Positions 46,325-52,439 of a DNA stretch of 52,439 nucleotides are shown in pieces; positions within the stretch are counted from its first letter, which is position 1, and the number at the start of each line of letters is the position of its first letter. A program made the position numbers and the translations under genes. Origin of the DNA: Lacticaseibacillus camelliae DSM 22697 = JCM 13995. Its GTDB lineage: Bacteria > Bacillota > Bacilli > Lactobacillales > Lactobacillaceae. The DNA is taken from positions 1 to 52,439 of the forward strand of contig NZ_BBAJ01000008.1 of NCBI RefSeq assembly GCF_001311195.1. Direction: 5' to 3'. The notes beneath the pieces are model-generated. The model worked only from the letters and a program-made list of their open reading frames with translations. It was not told where the DNA came from and did not search any database.

Positions 46325-47356
46325 ATGACCAAGTATGAACGGTTTGTGGCGAATGTGAAACTGCGGCGCTGGGTGGTGCTGCTTAGCTTAGTGATTGTTC
46401 TATGGCTGGTGCGCTCGGTGATGAGCACCATTTTGCTGACGTTCATTTTCTCGTTTCTGGTGACCCGCCTGATCCGATTGATTCGCCGGCGCGTGCACTT
46501 GCCCGCCATGGTCGTAGTGGTGCCGCTGTACCTGCTGATCATCGCCGGCATGGCGTACGCGGTGATTCACTACGTCCCGGCAGTGGTGGCGCAGACGATT
46601 CATTTGGTCAACTCCGTCAGCGATTTTTACAACAGCAAGGCCTTTGCGAATAACAAGGCCATGCAGTGGGTCGTGCAGGCCGCCAACCAGATGAACCTGA
46701 ACGAGCAGATCAAGACGTCGGTGACCGCGCTGCTGCAGTACGCCGGGAGCCTGACTGCAATGGGCGTGACGTTGGTGTTATCCCTGATCCTCAGCTTCTT
46801 CTTTTCGATCGAAATCGATGAGCTGATGCGCTTTGGCCGCAATTTCACGAATTCGACGTTTGGCTGGTACTTCCAGGATGTCACCTACTTCGCCAAGAAG
46901 TTTATCGATTCCTTCGGGGTCGTCATCGAGGCGCAGCTGTTCATCGCGCTGGTCAACACGGCCATCACGACGGTCACGTTGATTTTCCTGAAAATGCCCA
47001 ACATTCCCAGCTTGGCGGTCATGGTCCTCCTCCTGTCCCTGATTCCCGTCGCCGGGGCGCTGATCTCGGTGGTTCCACTGGCCATCATTGCCTACACTGT
47101 CAGTGGGTGGCAGGGCGTGCTCACGATTATCATCATGATCATCGTCATCCACCTGCTCGAAACTTACGTGCTGAACCCGAAATTTATGAGCAGCCGCACC
47201 AAACTGCCGGTATTCTTCACGTTCGTCGTGCTGATGGCGGGCGATTGGTTGTTTGGCACCTGGGGCTTGATCGTCGGCATTCCGATCTTCACGTTTATCT
47301 TGGATCTGCTGGGCGTCAAGAAGTTGCCAGACACGAAAAAAAACGCCACCCGCTAA
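46325..47356 (+). CDS. AI-2E family transporter (PerM/TqsA-like)
   Basis: Integral membrane protein of 343 residues. Two N-terminal TMs, a third after LPAMVVVVPLYLLIIAG, a soluble helical region (about 90-150), then a hydrophobic second half with IEAQLFIALVNTAITTVTLI, LSLIPVAGALISVVPLAIIA and HLLETYVLNPKFMSSRTKLP, the family hallmark. Substrate uncertain; relatives export autoinducer-2 or act as Na+/H+ antiporters. GGGAGGGG lies 6 nt before ATG 46325. Frame intact. 77 bp after srtA. Confidence 0.85.
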   Translation: MTKYERFVANVKLRRWVVLLSLVIVLWLVRSVMSTILLTFIFSFLVTRLIRLIRRRVHLPAMVVVVPLYLLIIAGMAYAVIHYVPAVVAQTIHLVNSVSDFYNSKAFANNKAMQWVVQAANQMNLNEQIKTSVTALLQYAGSLTAMGVTLVLSLILSFFFSIEIDELMRFGRNFTNSTFGWYFQDVTYFAKKFIDSFGVVIEAQLFIALVNTAITTVTLIFLKMPNIPSLAVMVLLLSLIPVAGALISVVPLAIIAYTVSGWQGVLTIIIMIIVIHLLETYVLNPKFMSSRTKLPVFFTFVVLMAGDWLFGTWGLIVGIPIFTFILDLLGVKKLPDTKKNATR

Positions 47357-47381
47357 GGCCGCGCCGACTAAATGAGCCATC

Positions 47382-47407
47382 AACCAGCCGCAACGGGCTG
47401 GTTTTTT
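47382..47407 (+). terminator. Terminator of the AI-2E family gene
   Basis: AACCAGCC (47382-47389) with GGCTGGTT (47396-47403), 6-nt loop, T-run. Confidence 0.85.
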
Positions 47408-47615
47408 ACTTGCGATGAAAAATTTTATGCAACAACCCGGCGATGATGGCAATGCCGCCGCCAATCAGCAGCAGGTCCATCAGGCCGTGCAGCATCGACA
47501 AGGCGGTGCTGGCATCGACGGCGGTGCGCAGGGCCGGACTGTTGACGTAGACGAGAAAATAAACAATGCTGAGCAGCCACAGCACGACCACGGTCAGCCA
47601 CCAATATTTACGCAT
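47406..47615 (-). CDS. Small two-TM membrane protein, 69 residues
   Basis: Not recognised. Two hydrophobic helices (WLTVVVLWLLSIVYFLVYV, residues 6-24; LMDLLLIGGGIAIIAGLL, 45-62) and a basic tail HKIFHRK. ATG 47615 follows GGAGGCG on the minus strand. Its stop overlaps the convergent terminator. Confidence 0.65.
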   Translation of the reverse strand: MRKYWWLTVVVLWLLSIVYFLVYVNSPALRTAVDASTALSMLHGLMDLLLIGGGIAIIAGLLHKIFHRK

Positions 47616-47765
47616 AAATTCGCCTCCGCTTAGAGTTTACCAGAAATCTGCCTTGAGGATGCCACGGCGGGTAAAAGGCGTCGCGCTTTTTCTGCAAATG
47701 GTGTATCATTAAGTGTCGAAAACAGCTGTGAATGCAGCAAAATTAAAAAGTGAGGTAATCTCTCG

Positions 47766-48458
47766 ATGGCAAAATTAGTGCTTATCCGTCACGGTCAAAG
47801 TGAATGGAACCTGTCCAACCAGTTTACCGGCTGGGTCGATGTTGACCTGTCCGAAAAAGGAACTGAAGAAGCGAAGGAAGCAGGTCGTCGCATCAAGAAG
47901 GCCGGCCTTGAATTCGATCAGGCGTACACTTCCGTTTTGACTCGTGCGATCAAGACTTTGCACTACGCACTGGAAGAATCCGACCAGCTCTGGATCCCAG
48001 AAACCAAGACCTGGCGCCTGAACGAACGTCACTACGGCGCTTTGCAGGGCCAAAACAAGGCCGAAGCAGCCAAGAAGTGGGGCGATGAGCAGGTTCACAT
48101 CTGGCGTCGTTCGTACGACACTTTGCCACCGCTTTTGAGCGCTGACGACGAAGGCTCTGCTGCTAAGGACCGTCGTTACGCGAACCTCGACCCACGCATC
48201 ATTCCTGGCGGCGAGAACCTCAAGGTCACGCTGGAACGGGTTATCCCATTCTGGGAAGATCACATTGCGCCAGACCTGCTTGACGGTAAGAACGTCATCA
48301 TCGCTGCCCATGGCAACTCACTGCGCGCCTTGACCAAGTACATCGAAAACATTTCCGATGAAGACATCATCAACCTGGAAATGACCACTGGCGAACCTGT
48401 TGTTTACACATTCAACGACAAGCTGGAAGTTACCGACAAGGTTAAGCTCAGCAAGTAA
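47766..48458 (+). CDS. gpmA: 2,3-bisphosphoglycerate-dependent phosphoglycerate mutase
   Basis: Glycolytic interconversion of 3- and 2-phosphoglycerate. [20 protein letters not shown] holds the phospho-accepting His, then [40 protein letters not shown] and [16 protein letters not shown] (second His). 230 residues, intact. Codon choice is strongly biased toward CGT, GAA and AAC compared with its neighbours, as expected for a highly expressed glycolytic gene. GAGGTAA precedes the ATG; TATCAT at 47704-47709 is a plausible -10. Confidence 0.96.
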   Translation: MAKLVLIRHGQSEWNLSNQFTGWVDVDLSEKGTEEAKEAGRRIKKAGLEFDQAYTSVLTRAIKTLHYALEESDQLWIPETKTWRLNERHYGALQGQNKAEAAKKWGDEQVHIWRRSYDTLPPLLSADDEGSAAKDRRYANLDPRIIPGGENLKVTLERVIPFWEDHIAPDLLDGKNVIIAAHGNSLRALTKYIENISDEDIINLEMTTGEPVVYTFNDKLEVTDKVKLSK

Positions 48459-48476
48459 TTTCAGTCTACACCATCA

Positions 48477-48505
48477 GCCGTCTGCTTATGCAGGCGGCTT
48501 TTTGT
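48477..48505 (+). terminator. Terminator of gpmA
   Basis: AGCCGTCTGC (48477-48486) with GCAGGCGGCT (48491-48500), TTAT loop, T-run. Confidence 0.9.
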
Positions 48506-48564
48506 GTTGAGCAAGGCGAGCCGGTAACCCGTGACTGAAATGCGCCGCTGCCGGTTAAATGGCC

Positions 48565-48600
48565 TATAATAAAAGTGCTAGCAATGTGTAAGCGCAAACA
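48565..48600 (+). promoter_or_regulatory. TATAAT element with downstream cre box before the flavodoxin-like gene
   Basis: TATAAT at 48565-48570 (no good -35). TGTAAGCGCAAACA at 48587-48600 matches the cre consensus TGWNANCGNTNWCA at all but one position, lying just after the expected start site, a position where CcpA blocks transcription. Confidence 0.6.
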
Positions 48601-48799
48601 TCAATTGTCCTTGGACCTGGGACGATCAGGCTGATGTCGCAGCTGCCGCGTTCAGGGGTGCAAAGAAACGCAGGTGAAACCGTGGTGCTATGATGAGTTT
48701 AGGAGCGGTCATCCAGCAGTGGCACAAAAATGATTGGCCGGGTCAACGGGGAGCGCCAGGCAACAGATTAAAAAATCACATGATCATGGAGGCAGAAAG
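48601..48799 (+). other. Long untranslated leader of the flavodoxin-like gene
   Basis: About 200 nt with no supported frame between the cre box and the ATG. It can fold: GTCC-TT-GGAC near 48607, and a larger hairpin with TGCT, GATGA paired to TCATC, AGCA at about 48688-48727. No riboswitch class that I know is recognisable. With the promoter and gpmA terminator it fills the 341-bp gap after gpmA. Confidence 0.4.
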
Positions 48800-49204
48800 A
48801 TGAGTATTGCAGTAAGGTATTTTTCTAAGACCGGGAACACGCAAAAGGTCGCTGATGAACTGGCTCAGCACCTGAACGTCGAGGCGCAAACCGTTGACAC
48901 GCCTTTGCCGGAGCACGTTGATCAGCTTTTCTTAGGTGGCGCCATTCACATGGGCAGCATCGACAAGGAGTTGAAGGCGTTTGTCGCCAAGCTGGACCCG
49001 GCGCAAGTCGGCACGGTCACCATGTTCGGGACCTCAGGCGGCGTGATGTCGATCGGCCACGGGCTGGAAAAAGAGCTGAAGGCCCAGCACCTCAACGTTT
49101 CGCAGCACCGGTTGTTCCTGCACGGCATGATGCCAAGCAAAAAGGCGCTCAGTGATGACGAAAAAGAAAAGATTGCCGCCTTTGCGCAGCAATCCTTGAA
49201 ATGA
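48800..49204 (+). CDS. Flavodoxin-like protein
   Basis: 134 residues, intact. FMN-phosphate loop YFSKTGNTQKVAD at residues 8-20 is the flavodoxin pattern (S/T-x-T-G-N-T), followed by DQLFLGGAIHMGSIDKEL and VTMFGTSGGVMSIGHGLEKE, which match flavodoxin-fold domain proteins. It should bind FMN and carry electrons or act as an oxidoreductase; partner unknown. ATG 48800 follows GGAGG (48788-48792). The cre box upstream implies carbon catabolite control. Confidence 0.82.
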   Translation: MSIAVRYFSKTGNTQKVADELAQHLNVEAQTVDTPLPEHVDQLFLGGAIHMGSIDKELKAFVAKLDPAQVGTVTMFGTSGGVMSIGHGLEKELKAQHLNVSQHRLFLHGMMPSKKALSDDEKEKIAAFAQQSLK

Positions 49205-49267
49205 GCATGGATTAAATTTGAATCTCGGTTCAGGCGGTGGGGCAAAAGTCCCATCGCCTATTTGTCA

Positions 49268-49969
49268 TTACCCTTCTGTGTAAGGATGATCCGGGTCGTC
49301 GTGTTTTTCCGGTGCCTCGCTGGCCTGAGAGCCTTTCGGAGTCTCAGGTGCCTTGGGTGCTTGTGGTGCAACACTGGTAGTCGGCGCTGCAAAGACGTTA
49401 GGATCGATCCGCGAATCTAAGTCGGAACGGGTACCGGTGTCATCAGCAGGCAAATTTGGTAATGGTTTGGACGGCAGTAAGGTGAGAATCAGGATCGACA
49501 GGGAGACGGCCCAGGACAGGAGGCTGGCGACTGTCGAGTCCTTCGGCATGAAGTTAGTGGAGGCGTTTATTAACAGTTGGACCAGGTAGATCCACCATGG
49601 AATCCCCGCATCGCGGTAGCGCCGAATGAGCAGGGCCAAGGATGGGACCAGTAGCACCAGTGCTACAAGAATGACCAACAGTAGAAAAATCACAAGGCCG
49701 ATTCCCATGTGGCCAAAGATTTTGGCCGGGCTCATGGTGTCCGGGTCGAGGCCAATCGCAGAGCCAACCACCGCAACGATAAAGCCAATCATGGCGACAA
49801 TGCTTAGGATGGCACCAAACAGAATGACCCACCAGTACTCACTGCGACTGGAGCGTCCCGTAAAGTTGAAGTAGTTACCGAAAAATGCCTTAATTGTTGA
49901 AAAGCCCGTGGCGCGGTAGTACTTGTTGTTCGCGGCGGCCTGCTCCTGTGCACTAGACTTGATTGCCAT
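49268..49969 (-). CDS. DUF805 family membrane protein
   Basis: 233 residues. AFFGNYFNFTGRSSRSEYWW is the DUF805 hallmark, followed by TMs (VILFGAILSIVAMIGFIVAV, IFLLLVILVALVLLVPSLAL), the RRYRDAGIPWW motif, two more TMs, and a Pro/Ala-rich, acidic C-terminal tail of about 55 residues with EAPEKPxxxP-like repeats (PQAPKAPETPKGSQASEAPE). Function unknown. Frame intact. Divergent from the efp unit. Confidence 0.85.
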   Translation of the reverse strand: MAIKSSAQEQAAANNKYYRATGFSTIKAFFGNYFNFTGRSSRSEYWWVILFGAILSIVAMIGFIVAVVGSAIGLDPDTMSPAKIFGHMGIGLVIFLLLVILVALVLLVPSLALLIRRYRDAGIPWWIYLVQLLINASTNFMPKDSTVASLLSWAVSLSILILTLLPSKPLPNLPADDTGTRSDLDSRIDPNVFAAPTTSVAPQAPKAPETPKGSQASEAPEKHDDPDHPYTEG

Positions 49970-50048
49970 TTTTTCTCACTCCTTACCCAATTTTACTGAA
50001 TCGTAGCATAACGCCGTGGTGCACGCAATCGCTTCCGCCTAGAGGTGG

Positions 50049-50078
50049 TTAGTTTTGCGCCGTTATAAATGGTATACT
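50049..50078 (+). promoter_or_regulatory. Putative promoter of the efp leader/efp unit
   Basis: TTAGTT (50049-50054), 18-nt spacer, TATACT (50073-50078) with extended TG at 50070-50071. Start near 50085, which places GGTGC-GCTGAT-GCACC (50088-50103) at the 5' end of the transcript and the small frame at 50123 as its first coding sequence. Confidence 0.55.
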
Positions 50079-50122
50079 GGAACGGATGGTGCGCTGATGC
50101 ACCGCTGATTGGAGGCTGTTGC

Positions 50123-50194
50123 ATGGACATTTTAAAGTGGCGCGTGCTGCCGCCCCCATGGCGCAAGGCCAGTCGGACGCAGCTTAGCTTTTAA
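50123..50194 (+). CDS. Putative 23-residue EF-P-sensing leader peptide with Pro-Pro-Pro-Trp
   Basis: ATG 50123 has GGAGG (50111-50115) 7 nt upstream. The peptide reads MDILKWRVLPPPW and continues RKASRTQLSF; the PPP codons are at 50150-50158 and Trp at 50159-50161. Polyproline, especially PPP and PPW, is the classic EF-P-dependent stall motif. The TAA stop (50192-50194) overlaps the AAGGAG (50193-50198) of efp, so translation of the two is physically linked. The inferred role is a cis-acting sensor of EF-P activity. I know of no described example upstream of efp. A chance frame is possible, so confidence in function is lower than in the observation. Confidence 0.55.
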   Translation: MDILKWRVLPPPWRKASRTQLSF

Positions 50195-50207
50195 GGAGAG
50201 ATAAATA

Positions 50208-50764
50208 ATGACGCAAGCAATCGATTTACGTGCCGGCATGACGTTCGTGAAGGACGGCAAGCTGATCAAGGTTTTGGAAAGCAATCACCACAAGCCGGGC
50301 AAGGGTAACACCTTAATGCAGCTGAAACTCTACGACGTACGGTCCGGCTCCACGGTCCAAACGACCTACCGCCCGACGGAAAAAATCGAGCTGGCCGAGC
50401 TGATCACCAAGCCGGCTCAGTACCTGTACACGCAGGATGACACCGCGATTTTCATGGACCTGGAAACGTACGAGCAGTATGAGATCCCGACGGCTAGCTT
50501 GGAATCGGAGCGCAAGTACCTGCTAGAAAACATGAAGGTCGCTATCGAGTTCTACGGCACCGAGGTCATTGGGGTTACCCTGCCAAGCACGGTAAACTTG
50601 AAGGTGGTTGAGACCCAGCCGTCGCTTAAGGGTGGGTCAGTGACCAACGGCGGCAAGCCGGCTACGATGGAAACTGGATTGGTCGTGAACGTCCCCGACT
50701 TTGTTCAGGCGGGCGAAACAATCGTTGTCAGCACCAGACTGGGAACTACGAGAAGCGTGCATAG
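50208..50764 (+). CDS. efp: Translation elongation factor P, one frameshift near the C-terminus
   Basis: Binds ribosomes stalled at polyproline and promotes peptide bonds. N-terminal KOW-like domain with the tip loop [14 protein letters not shown], whose Lys (KPGKG) is the residue modified in many bacteria; then two OB domains ([50 protein letters not shown]). One base is missing at about 50740, restoring TGNYEKRA, the normal EF-P end; corrected length 185 residues. AAGGAG sits 9 nt before ATG 50208 and overlaps the stop of the upstream small frame. The usual lactobacillus partners amaP and nusB do not follow. Confidence 0.94.
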
Positions 50765-50772
50765 GTTACCGA

Positions 50773-50799
50773 AGCACCGCTGCGGCGGCGCTTTTTTTT
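50773..50799 (+). terminator. Terminator of efp
   Basis: AGCACCGC (50773-50780) with GCGGCGCT (50785-50792), one mismatch, TGCG loop, eight T. Confidence 0.85.
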
Positions 50800-50965
50800 G
50801 TCCCTTCTGAAGGCGTTTAATGGAAAAAACGCACACAATCTTGACAGGCACAACCTACTTATGAGAACCCGCTGAGAGTAATTGGTCTACTTCTAACAGC
50901 ATTGTTAGGTCAAATCACCTCCTTTCCCCTTATACTGAAAAGGTAACAGGGAAGGGCGGAGGATA

Positions 50966-52295
50966 ATGAGAAGGAGACGACGCCGCAACATCAGATGGGG
51001 CCTAGCGTTAGGCGGCGTGGGGGCGCTTTTGGTCGGACTTGGGTTGTGGACGGCCACCAGGGTGAATCACCCGGCGGTGCAGCCCGATTCGCTGAGCCGG
51101 GAAGAAGCCTCGCTGCTCAGACATCACGTAGGCAAGTCGATCAAAGTGACGCTGCCTGAGGGGCGTGCGCGATTTGTGCTCCCTGATAGGCAAAAAACAG
51201 TGGCCCCAGCGCTTAAACAGGCTGCTGCGGCGGTGCTTTCGCAGCTGCCGAAAAAGGCGCGAAACAAGACTGTAATCGTGACGGCTCAATCGCAGCCTGC
51301 ACCGCTGGGGTTGGTGACGTGGAACGCAGATATTGAAAGCCTGTACGCACAGGGCAAGCGTGTCCAGCAGCGGCAACTGACTCGGGAGCTGACGACTACC
51401 GCTCAGGGGACGCTGCGCGCATTGGGGATTTAGTCGCTGATGACAATGCACGACGGGCGGTCAACTACGCGGCACAAACGCACCAGGCTGAAACGCACCG
51501 GCTAGATGAGGCACAGCTGAATCAGTTGATACAGGCCCCGCTACTGGCGTCATTGACCGCAACCAATTTCAAACTGACCGCAGCGGCGTTGACCATCACC
51601 GCGGCAGCCGGCCAGGCGGTCGCGACAGTGCCATACCCGAAACTTGCTCCTTACCTGAAGGGCGCGACGCCCCACGCGCCTGCCGGGAAGCTGATTGCCC
51701 TGACTTTCGATGATGGGCCTAACCCGCAGACGACGCCCAGCATTTTAAAGACGCTGGCCGCGGTCGAGTCAAAGCCACATTTTTCGAGGTGGGGACTGGT
51801 ATTGCCCAATTCCCGGCTCTGGCCAAAAGTGTGAAGGCAGCAGGCCACGAAGTCGGGACCCACACCTATGATCACCCATACCTGCCCAAGCTGGCCCGGC
51901 CTCAGCTGCTGGATGAAGTTTACGGCAAGAATCTTTGGACTTATTACCAGGCGTTCGGGACGCTGCCACCGTTTATCCGGCCGCCGTACGGGGCGATGTC
52001 CAAGGCAAACGCCGCTCTGGTGGGGATGCCCGCCATTCAGTGGTCGGTCGACTCACAGGACTGGCGGTCAAAGAGCAAACCTGCAATCATTGCGCGCGTC
52101 CAGGCGACGGCGCGGCCAGGGGCCATCGTTTTGATGCATGACATCCAGCCGGCCGAGGTTGAGGCGCTGCCGGTCGTGATCACGAAGCTGAAAAGCCAGG
52201 GTTATCAGTTCGTGACGGTCAGCCAGCTGCTGGGTCAGCGGCTGCTGCCGGGCCATCAGTACTTTGGTCAGGGCGACGAGCGGTTGATCAGTTAG
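50966..52295 (+). CDS. Membrane-anchored polysaccharide deacetylase (NodB domain), two frameshifts
   Basis: Likely a peptidoglycan or other cell-wall N-deacetylase. An Arg-rich N-terminus (MRRRRRRNIRWG) and TM (LALGGVGALLVGLGLWTA) anchor it; about residues 40-235 form an extracellular N-terminal domain; the NodB domain then shows TFDDGPNPQT (catalytic Asp, metal Asp), GHEVGTHTYDHPYL (metal HxxxH), RPPYGAM, SVDSQDW and IVLMHD (catalytic His). Bases are missing at about 51428 and about 51772; corrected length 443 residues. GGGCGGAGG precedes the ATG; TATACT at 50931-50936 may be the -10. Confidence 0.87.
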
Positions 52296-52301
52296 GCCCA
52301 G

Positions 52302-52331
52302 AAGCGTTTGCGAGAGCAGACGCTTTTTTTT
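52302..52331 (+). terminator. Terminator of the polysaccharide deacetylase gene
   Basis: AAGCGT/ACGCTT with inner TGC/GCA around a GAGA loop (52302-52325), eight T. Confidence 0.85.
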
Positions 52332-52356
52332 GGTAGAATCACCCCGGAGGCGGCTC

Positions 52357-52439
52357 ATGACAGAGTTTTATTTAGTGCGGCACGGCGAAACGGAAATCAA
52401 TCAAAAAGGGGCCTTTAACGGCGGCCTGGTCGACTCGCC
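52357..52439 (+). CDS. Histidine phosphatase (phosphoglycerate mutase-like) family protein, N-terminal fragment
   Basis: Cut by the window edge after 27 codons. MTEFYLVRHGETEINQKGAF contains the RHGE catalytic motif of the histidine phosphatase superfamily. CGGAGG precedes ATG 52357. Whether it is a mutase, a phosphatase such as CobC/PhoE or another branch cannot be told from this fragment. Confidence 0.8.
   Translation, partial: MTEFYLVRHGETEINQKGAFNGGLVDS

Noticed and set aside
50860-50880. TPP-riboswitch-like CTGAGA near 50870
   Set aside because: Only this short string is present; the paired second half (ACC..TGAACCTGAT..) and the stems are missing, and the downstream gene is a polysaccharide deacetylase.
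1-52439. CRISPR arrays, insertion sequences, phage attachment sites or replication origin
   Set aside because: No regularly spaced repeats, transposase or integrase frames, terminal inverted repeats, or DnaA-box clusters were seen.

Overview
The window is chromosomal DNA of a low-GC-phylum but GC-rich lactic acid bacterium, most likely a Lactobacillaceae member close to the Lacticaseibacillus group. Evidence: a galactose Leloir operon led by a LacI-type regulator, type II GalT, DUF4811 beside an LmrB-like pump, pyrimidine-nucleoside phosphorylase, cytochrome bd genes cydABDC, a structured RNA ahead of a DUF2785-usp pair, strong AAGGAGG ribosome sites and cre-type (CcpA) boxes. There are no rRNA or tRNA genes, no insertion sequences, no phage genes and no CRISPR array.

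Layout. 1-1.4 kb: a DHA2 drug efflux pump cut by the window edge, with an attenuator-like terminator in its leader. 1.8-7.5 kb: galR-galK-galE-galT-galM. 7.7-9.8 kb: an ABC permease/ATPase pair. 9.9-11.9 kb: DUF4811 plus a second DHA2 pump. 12-14.3 kb: a CorC/HlyC-type membrane protein and a bacterial-type poly(ADP-ribose) glycohydrolase. 14.3-17.4 kb: a methyltransferase-like gene, then divergent lysA and dapF (lysine/diaminopimelate). 17.4-21.5 kb: tyrosine phosphatase, XRE regulator, universal stress protein, 3-methyladenine glycosylase, EamA transporter. 21.7-25.3 kb: nadB-nadA-cysteine desulfurase (quinolinate synthesis). 25.4-31.9 kb: small hypotheticals, an Eis-like acetyltransferase, an amino-acid permease, divergent add and pdp (nucleoside salvage). 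32-40 kb: cydABDC, a polyprenyl diphosphate synthase and menA, which together point to an oxygen-respiring terminal branch (quinone plus cytochrome bd). 40-43.1 kb: a metallophosphoesterase, a ~435-nt structured RNA under a cre-overlapped promoter, DUF2785 and usp. 43.2-50 kb: sfsA, a third DHA2 pump, sortase, AI-2E family transporter, gpmA, a flavodoxin-like protein, DUF805. 50-52.4 kb: efp with a short upstream open reading frame, a polysaccharide deacetylase, and the start of a histidine phosphatase.

Two points need care. First, I count about 33 single-base reading-frame breaks in 23 genes, including genes expected to be essential (efp, lysA), several in A/T runs of 7-8. This looks like residual indel error in the assembly, not mass gene decay; I annotate these genes over their full span and say where the frame changes. 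Second, the most interesting candidate for new biology is a 23-codon open reading frame just upstream of efp that encodes Pro-Pro-Pro-Trp, the kind of motif that needs EF-P to be translated, and whose stop codon overlaps the efp ribosome binding site: a possible EF-P self-sensing leader peptide. The structured, possibly CcpA-controlled RNA at 41200-41634 is the second.
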